From contig NZ_CP125296.1 of NCBI RefSeq assembly GCF_030412785.1, positions 806,001 to 870,000 of the forward strand: a stretch of 64,000 bases of DNA. The letters run 5' to 3'. This stretch comes from Paraburkholderia sabiae (GTDB lineage Bacteria; Pseudomonadota; Gammaproteobacteria; Burkholderiales; Burkholderiaceae). The position numbers and the translations under genes were made by a program. Below the pieces are notes generated by a model. That model searched no databases, was not told the origin of the DNA, and saw only the letters and a list, made by a program, of their open reading frames with translations. Positions 44,789 through 53,977 of the stretch are shown here, piece by piece (position 1 is the first letter of the stretch; the number at the start of each line of letters is the position of its first letter).

Positions 44789-45901
44789 ATGAAAAGCAAA
44801 CAGAAGTTCACGAAGCATGCTCTTCGGATCGTCACGGCGGCAGTGGTCGGCGTGACGGTCACGCTCGCGGCGCATGCGTCGACCTACGTGTATGTGTCGA
44901 ATGCCGACAGCAAGGATATTTCCGTGCTGGCGCTCGATCAGGCGAACGGCAAGCTGACTTCCGTCGAAACCGTGTCCGTCGATGGCACGGTGATGCCGAT
45001 GGCGTTGTCGCCGGACCGGCATCGTCTGTATGCGGGCTTGCGTTCCACGCCGTATCGCGTGGTGAGTTTCGCGATCAATCCGCTCGACGGCAAGTTGATC
45101 GAACTGGGCCGCGCGCCGCTCGCCGACAGCATGGCTTATGTATCGACGGACGCCACGGGGCGCTATCTGTTTTCGGCGTCCTACGGCGGCAACATGCTCG
45201 CGGTCAACGCGATCGGCGCCGATGGCGTTGCGAAGGACGTGCAGCAGACCATCAAGACGGGACCGATGGCTCACGCAATCCGCACGTCCGCCGACAACCG
45301 TTACGCGTTCGCATCGGTGCTCGGTTCGGACGCGTGGCTGCGCCTGAAATTCGATCCATCGACAGGGCATCTGACGGAAGACCACGATCCTGCGTACAAG
45401 CTGCCGGAAAAGTCGGGGCCGCGTCACTTCGTGTTTTCGCACGATCAACGCTTCGTGTATCTGATCGACGAACTCGACGGCAAGCTGCACGTGCTGTCGT
45501 TCAATCGCGCGTCGGATACGGTCACGCCGATCCAGACGGTCTCGATCCTGCCGCCCGCATTTTCAGGCGATAAACCGTGGGGCGCCGATGTCCACCTGAC
45601 GCCCGACGGACGCTTCCTGTACGCGTCGGAGCGGACGTCGAGCACGCTCGCGGCGTACAAGATCGACGCGGCGACGGGCAAGTTGAAGCGCGTCGGCACG
45701 TTCTCTACGGAGAAGCAGCCGCGCGGTTTCAACATCGATCCGACGGGGCACTATCTGTTCGCCGTGGGACAGTTGTCGCCCACCTTGAGCGTGTATCGCA
45801 TCGACGCGAAGACGGGCGACCTCGGCGAGATCGGCAAGTACCCGGTCGGCAAGGGTGCGAACTGGGTCGAGGTCGTGAGTTTCGACGGGTCGAATCAGTA
45901 A
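44789..45901 (+). CDS. Periplasmic lactonase, 6-phosphogluconolactonase (YbhE) type beta-propeller
   Basis: 370 residues. Signal peptide (HALRIVTAAVVGVTVTLAAHA) then a seven-bladed beta-propeller of the lactonase family: repeated blades such as VYVSNADSKDISVLALD and YLFSASYGGNMLAVNAI, plus the motif PRHFVFSHDQRFVYLIDELDG. With the export signal and 67-bp distance from garD, hydrolysis of galactaro- or glucaro-lactones in the periplasm before uptake is the likely role, not 6-phosphogluconolactone in the cytoplasm (inference). GGAG precedes ATG 44789. Confidence 0.88.
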   Translation: MKSKQKFTKHALRIVTAAVVGVTVTLAAHASTYVYVSNADSKDISVLALDQANGKLTSVETVSVDGTVMPMALSPDRHRLYAGLRSTPYRVVSFAINPLDGKLIELGRAPLADSMAYVSTDATGRYLFSASYGGNMLAVNAIGADGVAKDVQQTIKTGPMAHAIRTSADNRYAFASVLGSDAWLRLKFDPSTGHLTEDHDPAYKLPEKSGPRHFVFSHDQRFVYLIDELDGKLHVLSFNRASDTVTPIQTVSILPPAFSGDKPWGADVHLTPDGRFLYASERTSSTLAAYKIDAATGKLKRVGTFSTEKQPRGFNIDPTGHYLFAVGQLSPTLSVYRIDAKTGDLGEIGKYPVGKGANWVEVVSFDGSNQ

Positions 45902-46039
45902 TTCCCGGCTGCATTGGCATTTCGCGAGCAGCCTCGCGAGAGCTCTAAAGTTTTCCGGATCAGCGCCGAAGAACCTGTGGTGGCACACACAAGCGCCGCG
46001 CATCGCGCGTCGCCCGTTCCTCTACGGCACTGATCCAGA

Positions 46040-46240
46040 ATGAACACGAAGAACTATCGTCAAACGGCTGGCAAAGGGTATCTGGCTGATCACCTGGTGG
46101 AAGGGCGCCTGAGAACGTACAGCGTCCCGCACGATCGTTCCGAACAGATCAAGGAAACGGCAGGCGTCGTACTGGCGGCCGTGTTCACGCTGATCGCGGG
46201 TATCGGCACGATTCTTCAGCTTGTGGCGTACTTCCGTTGA
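46040..46240 (+). CDS. Small membrane protein, 66 aa
   Basis: Not recognised. A polar, basic N-terminal half (MNTKNYRQTAGKGYLADHL) is followed by one C-terminal membrane helix (about 41-64; AGVVLAAVFTLIAGIGTILQ). No strong ribosome-binding site precedes ATG 46040. Coding character is plausible but unproven. Lies between the lactonase and the GlxA-type regulator. Confidence 0.5.
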   Translation: MNTKNYRQTAGKGYLADHLVEGRLRTYSVPHDRSEQIKETAGVVLAAVFTLIAGIGTILQLVAYFR

Positions 46241-46307
46241 TACCGGGTTGTCGAATGAAGTGACGCTATGATGCCGGTTTCAACCATCGCCCCCGCTATG
46301 GCCGGCC

Positions 46308-47321
46308 ATGTCGTCATCACCTGAGCAACGTCCCGAGAGCCGTATCGAGGCGGGCGTGCACGATCTGCGCGTCACGCGCTACGGCTTCCTGCTGCTGGAC
46401 AACTTTTCGCTGATCGCACTGGGCACGGCCGTGGACCCGTTGCGTATCGCGAACATGCTCGTCGAACGCAAGGTGTACGACTATCAGCTGATCGGAACCG
46501 GCGACGAGTACGTCTGTTCGAGCGACGGCATCCGCGTGATGCCCGACACGTCGATGGCCGATGCGGGGAAATTCGACGCCGTGTTCGTCGTCGGTCCGAA
46601 TCCGATTCCGCGCAAAGGCATCGGCGCGGTGCTCGACTGGCTGCGTTATCACGCGCGCAGCGGAACGGCGCTCGGCGGCCTCGATACAGGCAGCTATTTT
46701 CTCGCGCGAGCGGGGCTGCTGAACGGCTATCGATGCACGATTCACTGGGAAGACCAGGACGTGCTGCTCGAACAGTTTCCGAAGCTCACCGTATCCAATC
46801 GTCTGTACGAGGTCGATCGCGACCGTTATACGTGCAGCGGCGGCGTCGCGCCACTCGATCTGATGGTGCATCTGCTCGGCATGCCGCCCGGCAGCCATTC
46901 GCTGGCGGCGCGCGTGCTCGAACTGCTGGTCGCCGAGCGGCGCAGTCACGAGCAGCGGCAGGTCACGTCGCTGCGGCAGTACATCGGCGCCGAGCACGCG
47001 AAACTCGACGAAGCCTTGCAGGTGATGGAAAGCAACGTGGAGGAAACGCTTTCAGTCGCGGAAATCGCGACGTTTCTCGACGTTTCGCAACGTCAGCTCG
47101 AACGCTGGTTCAACGAGCGGCTCGGCAAGACGCCAGCACAGGCGTACCTGGAAATTCGCCTGTTGCGCGCGCGGCAGTTGCTCTACCGGACGGCCAAGCC
47201 GCTCGAAGAGGTCTGCGCGCGCACCGGCTTCACGTCGCTGACGCACTTCTCGACGCGCTACAAGGCGCAGTTTCATATCTCCCCGATGGCCGATCGCCGA
47301 CGCTATCAGAAGGCGCTCTAA
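46308..47321 (+). CDS. GlxA-type AraC-family regulator, upstream of creatinase operon
   Basis: 337 residues. N-terminal DJ-1/PfpI-like (class-I amidotransferase fold) sensor, about 25-195 (GFLLLDNFSLIALGTAVDPL; nucleophile-elbow position GGLDTGSYFLA has Asp-Thr in place of Cys). Two AraC HTH motifs, about 235-335 (LSVAEIATFLDVSQRQLERWF and LEEVCARTGFTSLTHFSTRYK). Relatives such as GbdR, CdhR and SouR activate betaine, carnitine and sarcosine genes; this one is placed to activate the creatinase operon 162 bp downstream. The direct repeats at 47376 and 47397 are its candidate site. Confidence 0.9.
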   Translation: MSSSPEQRPESRIEAGVHDLRVTRYGFLLLDNFSLIALGTAVDPLRIANMLVERKVYDYQLIGTGDEYVCSSDGIRVMPDTSMADAGKFDAVFVVGPNPIPRKGIGAVLDWLRYHARSGTALGGLDTGSYFLARAGLLNGYRCTIHWEDQDVLLEQFPKLTVSNRLYEVDRDRYTCSGGVAPLDLMVHLLGMPPGSHSLAARVLELLVAERRSHEQRQVTSLRQYIGAEHAKLDEALQVMESNVEETLSVAEIATFLDVSQRQLERWFNERLGKTPAQAYLEIRLLRARQLLYRTAKPLEEVCARTGFTSLTHFSTRYKAQFHISPMADRRRYQKAL

Positions 47322-47370
47322 CCACCCCGCAGCGAGCCGCCGCGCGTGAGTACGCGAATGGTCGTGGTTA

Positions 47371-47420
47371 ACCCTCGATGTCGAAAATAAAAACTCCGGT
47401 GTCGCTTCGAGAAATATTCG
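47371..47420 (+). promoter_or_regulatory. AraC-type direct-repeat promoter of creatinase operon
   Basis: ACCCT then CGATGTCG (47376-47383) and CGGTGTCG (47397-47404), start-to-start 21 bp, followed by GAAATATTC (47411-47419). The same layout occurs at 52491 with identical spacings. Two half-sites two helical turns apart are typical of AraC-family activators, and the A/T-rich GAAATATTC probably forms the -10 region. The creatinase start is 108 bp from the first half-site. Confidence 0.7.
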
Positions 47421-47483
47421 AAACGGGCAGAACCCTAACATGAGGCTCACTTCAACTGGATTTTTCACCGAGGAGTCGAGCAC

Positions 47484-48695
47484 ATGAAACTGGAAAACCT
47501 GATCCGGATCGAGAACGGGGAGAAAGCGAAGCACACCTTCTCCGACGCCGAATATGCGAACCGTCAAGGCAAACTGCGTGAACTGATGGCGCGCGAAAAT
47601 ATCGACGCCGTGCTGTTCACGTCGTATCACAACATCAACTACTACGCGGACTTCCTCTACTGCTCGTTTGGCCGCAAATACGGGCTCGTCGTGACGGACA
47701 AGAAGGTCGTATCGATTTCGGCGAATATCGACGGCGGCCAGCCGTGGCGGCGCACGGTCGGCGACTACAACGTGGTCTATACCGACTGGCAGCGCGACAA
47801 CTTTTTCCGCGCCGTGCAGGGCGAAATCGACAACCGTGGGCGCGTGGGCGTCGAATTCGATCAGATGCCCGTCGAAGTGCTGGCTAAACTGAAAGCGGCG
47901 CTGCCTTCCGCCGAATTCGTCGATATCAGCGCGCAGACCATGCGCATGCGGATGATCAAGTCGGCAGAAGAAATCGAACTGATCAAGCATGGCGCGAACG
48001 TCTGCGACGTGGGCGGTGCGGCGCTCGCGGCGGCCGTGCACGAAGGCGTGCCCGAGCACGAAGTGGCGCTCGCGTCGACGCAGGCGATGGTGCGCGAAAT
48101 CGCGCGGCGTTTTCCCGATTCGGAACTGATGGACACGTGGACATGGTTCCAGTCGGGCATCAACACCGACGGCGCGCACAACCCCGTCACGACGCGCAAG
48201 GTGCAGAAGGGCGACATCCTGAGCCTGAACTGTTTCTCGATGATCGCCGGCTACTACACGGCGCTCGAACGCACGATGTTCTTCGATCATTGCCCGGACG
48301 AGCATCTGCGGCTCTGGAAGATCAACGTCGAAGTGCATGAAGCGGGTCTCAAGCTGATCAAGCCGGGCGCGCGCTGCGGCGACATCGCGAACGAACTCAA
48401 CAAGATCTACGCCGAGTACGGTGTGTTGAAGTACCGCACGTTCGGCTACGGCCATTCGTTCGGCGTGCTGTCGCATTACTACGGCCGCGAAGCGGGGCTC
48501 GAGCTGCGCGAAGACATCGACACCGTGCTGGAGCCGAACATGGTCGTGTCGATGGAACCGATGATCATGCTGCCGGAAGGTCAGCCGGGCGCGGGCGGTT
48601 ATCGCGAGCACGACATTCTCGTGATCGGCGAGAAGGGCGCGACGAACATCACCGGCTTCGCGTACGGGCCGGAGCACAACATCATCGCGGCCTGA
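47484..48695 (+). CDS. Creatinase (creatine amidinohydrolase)
   Basis: 403 residues, the same size as Pseudomonas and Flavobacterium creatinases. Hydrolyses creatine to sarcosine and urea in the cytoplasm. Pita-bread fold without the metal ligands of the aminopeptidases. Key stretches: FTSYHNINYYADFLYCSFGR, ISANIDGGQPWRRTVG, LMDTWTWFQSGINTDGAHNP, YRTFGYGHSFG and PEMIMLPEG-like SMEPMIMLPEG. GAGGAG precedes the start. First gene of creatinase-glyA-creatininase-permease; urease or a urea transporter is not in the window. Confidence 0.96.
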   Translation: MKLENLIRIENGEKAKHTFSDAEYANRQGKLRELMARENIDAVLFTSYHNINYYADFLYCSFGRKYGLVVTDKKVVSISANIDGGQPWRRTVGDYNVVYTDWQRDNFFRAVQGEIDNRGRVGVEFDQMPVEVLAKLKAALPSAEFVDISAQTMRMRMIKSAEEIELIKHGANVCDVGGAALAAAVHEGVPEHEVALASTQAMVREIARRFPDSELMDTWTWFQSGINTDGAHNPVTTRKVQKGDILSLNCFSMIAGYYTALERTMFFDHCPDEHLRLWKINVEVHEAGLKLIKPGARCGDIANELNKIYAEYGVLKYRTFGYGHSFGVLSHYYGREAGLELREDIDTVLEPNMVVSMEPMIMLPEGQPGAGGYREHDILVIGEKGATNITGFAYGPEHNIIAA

Positions 48696-48761
48696 CGGCA
48701 CGTTGCGCGACACCCTGCGGCGCAGGCCGCAGGCGACCCACTGTGGCAGGAGGCGTAGTAC

Positions 48762-50021
48762 ATGTTTTCGAAAGAACAGACGATCGCGGGCTTCGATCCC
48801 GAACTGTCGGCCGCGATGCAGGGCGAGCGTCAACGACAGGAAGATCACATCGAACTGATCGCATCGGAAAACTATGCGAGCCCGCGCGTGCTGGAAGCGC
48901 AGGGTTCGGTGCTGACCAACAAGTACGCGGAAGGGTATCCGGGCAAGCGTTATTACGGCGGTTGCGAACATGTTGACGTGGTCGAGTCGCTGGCTATCGA
49001 ACGTGCCAAGAAGCTGTTCAACGCCGACTATGTGAACGTTCAGCCGCATAGCGGATCGCAGGCGAACGCAGCCGTTTATCTCGCGCTGCTCACGCCCGGC
49101 GACACGATACTCGGCATGAGCCTCGCGCACGGCGGGCATCTGACGCACGGCGCGAAAGTGTCGTTTTCGGGCAAGGTATTCAACGCGGTGCAGTACGGCG
49201 TCGACGCGTCGACGGGCCTGATCGACTACGACGAAGTCGAGCGGCTGGCGCTCGAACATCGGCCGAAGATGATCGTCGCGGGCTTCTCCGCATATTCGCG
49301 CGTGCTCGATTTCGCGCGCTTTCGCGAGATCGCCGATCGTATCGACGCGCTTCTCTTCGTCGATATGGCGCACGTGGCGGGCCTCGTCGCCGCAGGCCTC
49401 TATCCGAACCCCGTGCCGTTCGCGGACGTCGTGACGACGACCACGCACAAGACGCTGCGCGGTCCGCGCGGCGGCCTGATTCTCGCGCGCGCCAACGAAG
49501 CGCTCGAAAAAAAGCTCAACGCGATGGTGTTCTCAGGCACGCAAGGCGGTCCGCTGATGCACGTGATCGCCGCGAAGGCGGTGGCGTTCAAGGAAGCGCT
49601 CGGCGCGGAGTTCGCCGCTTACCAGAAGCAGACACTCGACAATGCACGCGCGATGGTGGCGGTATTCATCGAACGAGGCTACAAGGTAGTGTCGGGCGGC
49701 ACGGACGATCACCTGTTCCTCGTGGATCTCATCGACAAAGGGATCACGGGCAAGGACGCGGACGCGGCGCTCGGCCGGACGCATATCACGGTGAACAAGA
49801 ACGCGGTGCCGAACGACCCGCAGTCGCCATTCGTGACGAGCGGCATTCGCATCGGCACGCCCGCGATCACGACGCGCGGATTCGGCGAGAACGAAGCGCG
49901 GCTGACGGCGTCGCTCGTGTGCGATGTGCTTGACAGCATCGGCGACGAGAACACGGAAGCTAGCGTGCGCGAGCAGGTCGCGCAACTGTGCGCGCGCTTG
50001 CCCGTTTATCGCGGACTGTGA
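48762..50021 (+). CDS. glyA: Serine hydroxymethyltransferase
   Basis: 419-residue PLP enzyme interconverting serine and glycine with tetrahydrofolate. [46 protein letters not shown] and PLP Lys near 229 in [14 protein letters not shown] are present. Located 66 bp after creatinase, it is probably an operon-borne second copy serving sarcosine/glycine breakdown (sarcosine demethylation yields glycine and a C1 unit). No sarcosine oxidase is present in the window. A housekeeping copy elsewhere is expected but cannot be checked here. Confidence 0.94.
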   Translation: MFSKEQTIAGFDPELSAAMQGERQRQEDHIELIASENYASPRVLEAQGSVLTNKYAEGYPGKRYYGGCEHVDVVESLAIERAKKLFNADYVNVQPHSGSQANAAVYLALLTPGDTILGMSLAHGGHLTHGAKVSFSGKVFNAVQYGVDASTGLIDYDEVERLALEHRPKMIVAGFSAYSRVLDFARFREIADRIDALLFVDMAHVAGLVAAGLYPNPVPFADVVTTTTHKTLRGPRGGLILARANEALEKKLNAMVFSGTQGGPLMHVIAAKAVAFKEALGAEFAAYQKQTLDNARAMVAVFIERGYKVVSGGTDDHLFLVDLIDKGITGKDADAALGRTHITVNKNAVPNDPQSPFVTSGIRIGTPAITTRGFGENEARLTASLVCDVLDSIGDENTEASVREQVAQLCARLPVYRGL

Positions 50022-50084
50022 CGCATCGCGCCGACGCATATCGACATTGCAGCAGGAACGAGACAAGTGAAGGAGGCAACAGCC

Positions 50085-50879
50085 ATGAAGCAAAACGTAG
50101 TGATAGGAGAACTGGCGGCGCCCGAGTACGCGCGCCGTATCGGCGGCGGCTGGCCTGTGCTGATTCCGCTCGGCGCGCTGGAGCAGCACGGGCCGCATAT
50201 GTCGATGAACCCCGACGTGCTGCTACCGACGGCCATCGGCATCGCGGTCGCGCAGAACATCGACGCGCTGGTCGCGCCCGCGATCGCCTACGGGTACAAG
50301 TCGCAGCAAAAGAGCGGCGGCGGCAATCATCTGTGCGGCACGACGAGTCTCGACGGTCATACGTTGTCATCGACCATCAAGGACATTCTCAAGGAATTCG
50401 CGCGGCACGGCGCACGCAAGATCTGCCTGATCAACGGTCACTTCGAGAATTCGATGTTTGCCGTCGAGGGCATCGATCTCGCGTTGCGCGAACTGAAATG
50501 GGAAGGCGTGCACGACTTGCAGGTCGTGATGCTGTCGTATTGGGACTTCGTCACCGAGCAGACGATTGCGCGCATCTATCCCGATGGATTTCCAGGCTGG
50601 GCCGTCGAGCATGGCGGCGTGCTGGAGACCTCGCTGATGCTGCATCTGCATCCGCATCTCGTGGACATGTCGCAAGTGCCCACGCACGCGGCCGCGACGT
50701 TCCCGCCGTACGACGTATTCCCGCCGATTCCCGAGTGGACGCCCGCATCGGGATGTCTGTCGTCGGCCGCGAATGCGTCTGCGGAGAAGGGGAAATTGCT
50801 GTTCGATGTCTGCGTCGAAGGTATGTCGCAGGCACTGGGCGAAGCCTGGCAAGCGCGTGCGAAAGCATCGCGGGCCTGA
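50085..50879 (+). CDS. Creatininase (creatinine amidohydrolase)
   Basis: 264 residues. Metal-binding residues E33, H35 and D44 in GALEQHGPHMSMNPDV, and His/Glu in NGHFENSMF. Converts creatinine to creatine reversibly, feeding creatinase. ATG 50085 has AGGAGG 8 nt upstream, better than the upstream GTG at 50067. It sits 63 bp after glyA and 16 bp before the permease, in one operon. Confidence 0.95.
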   Translation: MKQNVVIGELAAPEYARRIGGGWPVLIPLGALEQHGPHMSMNPDVLLPTAIGIAVAQNIDALVAPAIAYGYKSQQKSGGGNHLCGTTSLDGHTLSSTIKDILKEFARHGARKICLINGHFENSMFAVEGIDLALRELKWEGVHDLQVVMLSYWDFVTEQTIARIYPDGFPGWAVEHGGVLETSLMLHLHPHLVDMSQVPTHAAATFPPYDVFPPIPEWTPASGCLSSAANASAEKGKLLFDVCVEGMSQALGEAWQARAKASRA

Positions 50880-50895
50880 CAACCGGGAGAGAGCG

Positions 50896-52371
50896 ATGAG
50901 CGCGCACCAGAGCAGTCACCCGCAGCATGAAGTGGACGCCGACAAGGCGTGGAGCATCGAGCAGCACGCAATCGATCCGATCCCTCGCGAAGACCGGCAC
51001 GGCACGCCCGCCGAACTCTTCAAGATGTGGATCGGTGCAAACACGAACTACGTGGTGGTGGTCACGGGCGCGCTGGCGCTGTCTCAAGGGCTGTCGTTGT
51101 GGCAGGCGTTGCTCGCGATTCTGGTGGGCAATGCATTCGGCTGCTTCGTGCTCGGACTCACGACCATCATGGGGCCGAAAACGGGCACGTCGGGGATCAT
51201 GACGTCGCGAAGCTCGTTCGGACAACTCGGCTCGTTTCTGCCGAAAGCCGTCAGCCTGATTTCCGCGTTGAGCTGGTTCTCGATCAACTCCGTCGTCGCC
51301 ACGCAAGCACTCGAAACACTGCTGAAAATGGGCGGTTTTCATAGCCATGCGGTGGTGTGGGTATCGCTCGCGATCATTCTCGCTGCGGAAATCGTGCTCG
51401 CGATCTTCGGTCACGCGACCATCATCGCCGCCGAAAAATGGATCGCGGTGATACTCGCGGTGCTGTTCGCGGGGCTTGCCGCGTTCGTGTTGCCGCATAC
51501 GAGCCTCGCGATCGCATCGCAGGTCAATCATGGCGGCGGCTCGTTCAGCACGTGGCTGATCGCAATGGGGATCGTGTTTTCTTACCCGATCGGCTGGGCC
51601 AATTTCGCCTCTGACTACAGCCGCTATTTCCCCGCTGAAACGAGCTGGAAAAAGATCGTGCTGGCGGCAGGCGGCGGACAGTTCGTCGCGCTGATGTTCT
51701 GCGAAGTGATCGGGGTGCTGTTCGCGACGGCGCTTGGCGGCTCGCTTGGCGAAGATCCCGTGAGCCAGTTGGGCCGCTTTCTGCCGACGTGGTTCATCGT
51801 GCCGCTGCTGTTCGCGATCATTCTGGGCGGCATCGCGGCGAACGTGCCGAACGGTTATACGGCGGGTCTCGGTCTGCTCGCGCTGCGCATTCCGATCAAC
51901 CGCGTGACGTCGCTGGCGATCATCGCGCTGTTCACGTTGTCGTTCCGCGTGGTGACCGTGTTCTATGGCCAGTTCTTCGACATGTATCAGGTCTTTCTCA
52001 ACTACATGGTCTTCTGGACTGCGCCGTGGGCTGCGATCGTCGTCGTCGACTACTTCATGCGCGGCGGCCACTATCGTGCGGACGACTGGACGAAGTGGGG
52101 CAGCGGCGCGTACTGGTACACGAACGGAATCTTCTGGCCGGGCATGATCGCGTGGATGCTGGGCATCGTTGCATCGATCGTGTTCTCGAACTCGCCAACC
52201 TATGCAAGCCCGCTGATGCGCGACTATCTCGGCTGGGGCGATCTGAGCTTCGAGTTCTCGTTGCTGACGGGCGGTATCGCGTACTTCCTGCTGGCGCGCA
52301 AACATCCGCTGTTTATCACGACATCGGCTAGCGATCGCCTGCGCGGCGACGTTCACTCCACGTCGATCTGA
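50896..52371 (+). CDS. NCS1-family permease, probable creatinine/creatine transporter
   Basis: 491 residues, 12 membrane helices. Purine-cytosine permease/NCS1 features: an N-terminal soluble arm with EDRHGTPAELFKMWIGAN, GPKTGTSGIMTSRSSFGQLG in helices 2-3, and WANFASDYSRYFPAETSW. NCS1 proteins carry nucleobases, hydantoins and related small heterocycles; creatinine, itself a ring compound, fits this operon (inference). ATG 50896 has GGGAGAG 5 nt upstream. Last gene of the creatinine operon, followed by a strong terminator. Confidence 0.9.
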   Translation: MSAHQSSHPQHEVDADKAWSIEQHAIDPIPREDRHGTPAELFKMWIGANTNYVVVVTGALALSQGLSLWQALLAILVGNAFGCFVLGLTTIMGPKTGTSGIMTSRSSFGQLGSFLPKAVSLISALSWFSINSVVATQALETLLKMGGFHSHAVVWVSLAIILAAEIVLAIFGHATIIAAEKWIAVILAVLFAGLAAFVLPHTSLAIASQVNHGGGSFSTWLIAMGIVFSYPIGWANFASDYSRYFPAETSWKKIVLAAGGGQFVALMFCEVIGVLFATALGGSLGEDPVSQLGRFLPTWFIVPLLFAIILGGIAANVPNGYTAGLGLLALRIPINRVTSLAIIALFTLSFRVVTVFYGQFFDMYQVFLNYMVFWTAPWAAIVVVDYFMRGGHYRADDWTKWGSGAYWYTNGIFWPGMIAWMLGIVASIVFSNSPTYASPLMRDYLGWGDLSFEFSLLTGGIAYFLLARKHPLFITTSASDRLRGDVHSTSI

Positions 52372-52429
52372 TCCCGATCTGATCCGTCGCGTCCGAGGTT
52401 GCCCTCTATGTCCGCAGGCGTTGCATAAC

Positions 52430-52454
52430 GCCCGCGGAGATAGCGGGCTTTTTT
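52430..52454 (+). terminator. Intrinsic terminator of creatinine operon
   Basis: GCCCGC (52430-52435) and GCGGGC (52443-52448) pair across a 7-nt loop, followed by six T (52449-52454). It lies 59 bp after the permease stop and separates this operon from the MHS transporter unit. Confidence 0.85.
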
Positions 52455-52490
52455 GCGTTTACGTCTATTTTCATGGGCTCGCTGGCGTAT

Positions 52491-52540
52491 ACCCTCGATG
52501 TCGGAAACAGCGAGCGCGATGTCGAAAGGGGAAATATTCC
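52491..52540 (+). promoter_or_regulatory. AraC-type direct-repeat promoter of MHS transporter unit
   Basis: ACCCT then CGATGTCG (52496-52503) and CGATGTCG (52517-52524), start-to-start 21 bp, then GAAATATTC (52531-52539). All spacings equal those of the creatinase promoter, and the first half-site is again 108 bp before the start codon (52604). Co-regulation by one GlxA-type activator is strongly suggested. Confidence 0.7.
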
Positions 52541-52603
52541 GCGTTATTGGACTTCTACCATGCACTCAAGCCAATCGATCATCGTCAGGTCTGGAGAGCA
52601 TCA

Positions 52604-53971
52604 ATGAATACGAGAAGAGCAGTACATGGAGAGTCCTCCACGCGTGGCATCGCATCAACGGGCACGCTTACGGGTGACACTGCAGCGGACGCCGCCGTCG
52701 ATCCGAAACTGCTTAAGCGTGCGGCCTGCGCGAGCTTTATCGGCAACTTCGTCGAGTGGTTCGATTACGCGTCGTACGGCTATCTTGCGACGATCATCGC
52801 CGTCGTGTTCTTCCCGAAGACGGACGGCAGCACGGGGCTGCTCGCGGCCTATGGCGTGTTCGCCATTTCGTTCATCGTGCGGCCGATTGGCGGCATCGTG
52901 TGGGGACATTTCGGCGACAAGATCGGGCGGCGCGCTTCGCTGTCACTGTCGATTCTGATCATGTCGGCATCGACGTTCGTGATTGCGCTGTTGCCGACCT
53001 ACGCGCAAGTGGGCGTGCTCGCGCCCGTGCTTTTGCTACTCGTGCGCGTGGTCCAGGGCTTTTCCGCTTCCGGCGAATATGCTGGCGCGTCGGCGTTTCT
53101 CGCCGAGTATGCGCCGTCGAACCGGCGCGGCTTCTATACGAGCATCGTGCCCGCCAGCACCGCGGCGGGCCTGCTGTTCGGCTCGATTCTGATCGCGATC
53201 ATGCATGCCGTGCTGAGCAGCGAGCAACTGCATGCGTTCGGCTGGCGTCTGCCGTTTCTGCTCGCCGCGCCGTTCGGTCTGATCGGCCGCTACATTCGCG
53301 TGAAGCTCGAAGACACGCCGCGTTTCAAGGCGCTCGAACAACAGAGCCACGTGGCGCGCGCACCGATCGCAGAACTGCTCGGCAAGCATCGGATGAAGAT
53401 GGTGATCGCGTTCGGCGTGACCTGCCTGAATGCCGTCGCGTTCTATCTGGTGCTGAGCTACATGCCGACCTATCTGTCGACGGAACTCGGGATGGACGAG
53501 ACAGCGTCGTTCATCGCAGCGACGATTTCGCTGACGGCGTATATCGGGCTGATCTTCCTGATGGGCGCGTTGTCCGATCGGCTCGGACGCAAGTCGATGC
53601 TGATCGGCGCGTCGATCCTCTTTGCGGTGCTGACGGTGCCGCTCTTCAAGGGGCTGGCGGGCGCAGGCTTCATGACGATCGTCGCGATCCAGATTGCGTT
53701 CGGTGCGTTGCTGACGATGAACGACGGCACGCTGCCTTGCTTCCTGTCGGAGATCTTCCCGACGCGTGTGCGTTACAGTGGGTTCGCGTTCTGCTTCAAT
53801 GCGGCCAACGCGCTGTTCGGCGGCACGGCGCCGCTGGTCGCGACGTGGCTGATCGGCGCGACGGGCAGCAAGCTCGCGCCCGCGTGGTATCTGGTGGGCG
53901 CGTCCGTCGTCGCGTTGATTGCGATGAGCGCGAGCCGCGAGACGTCGCGTGCACCTCTGGCCGACGAGTAA
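52604..53971 (+). CDS. MHS-family MFS symporter (ProP/KgtP type)
   Basis: 455 residues with 12 membrane helices. The metabolite:H+ symporter signature is clear: ASFIGNFVEWFDYASYGYLATIIA (helix 1), VRPIGGIVWGHFGDKIGRRA and GFSASGEYAGASAFLAEYAP. Relatives carry proline/betaine, 2-oxoglutarate or shikimate. Sharing a promoter design with creatinase suggests creatine, sarcosine or a betaine as substrate (inference). ATG 52604 has GGAGAG upstream; the longer frame to 52421 crosses the terminator and promoter. Co-transcribed with the second GlxA-type regulator. Confidence 0.9.
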   Translation: MNTRRAVHGESSTRGIASTGTLTGDTAADAAVDPKLLKRAACASFIGNFVEWFDYASYGYLATIIAVVFFPKTDGSTGLLAAYGVFAISFIVRPIGGIVWGHFGDKIGRRASLSLSILIMSASTFVIALLPTYAQVGVLAPVLLLLVRVVQGFSASGEYAGASAFLAEYAPSNRRGFYTSIVPASTAAGLLFGSILIAIMHAVLSSEQLHAFGWRLPFLLAAPFGLIGRYIRVKLEDTPRFKALEQQSHVARAPIAELLGKHRMKMVIAFGVTCLNAVAFYLVLSYMPTYLSTELGMDETASFIAATISLTAYIGLIFLMGALSDRLGRKSMLIGASILFAVLTVPLFKGLAGAGFMTIVAIQIAFGALLTMNDGTLPCFLSEIFPTRVRYSGFAFCFNAANALFGGTAPLVATWLIGATGSKLAPAWYLVGASVVALIAMSASRETSRAPLADE

Positions 53972-53977
53972 TCCGCC

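Noticed and set aside
47052..49448. 798-residue minus-strand open frame
   Set aside because: Antisense to the creatinase and SHMT genes, which are certain; no recognisable domains.
48762..50021. SHMT as the sole housekeeping glyA
   Set aside because: Its place inside the creatinine operon suggests a dedicated copy; whether it is the only one cannot be judged from this window.
52421..52603. N-terminal extension of the MHS transporter
   Set aside because: The extension would be encoded by the terminator and the direct-repeat promoter; ATG 52604 has a ribosome-binding site.
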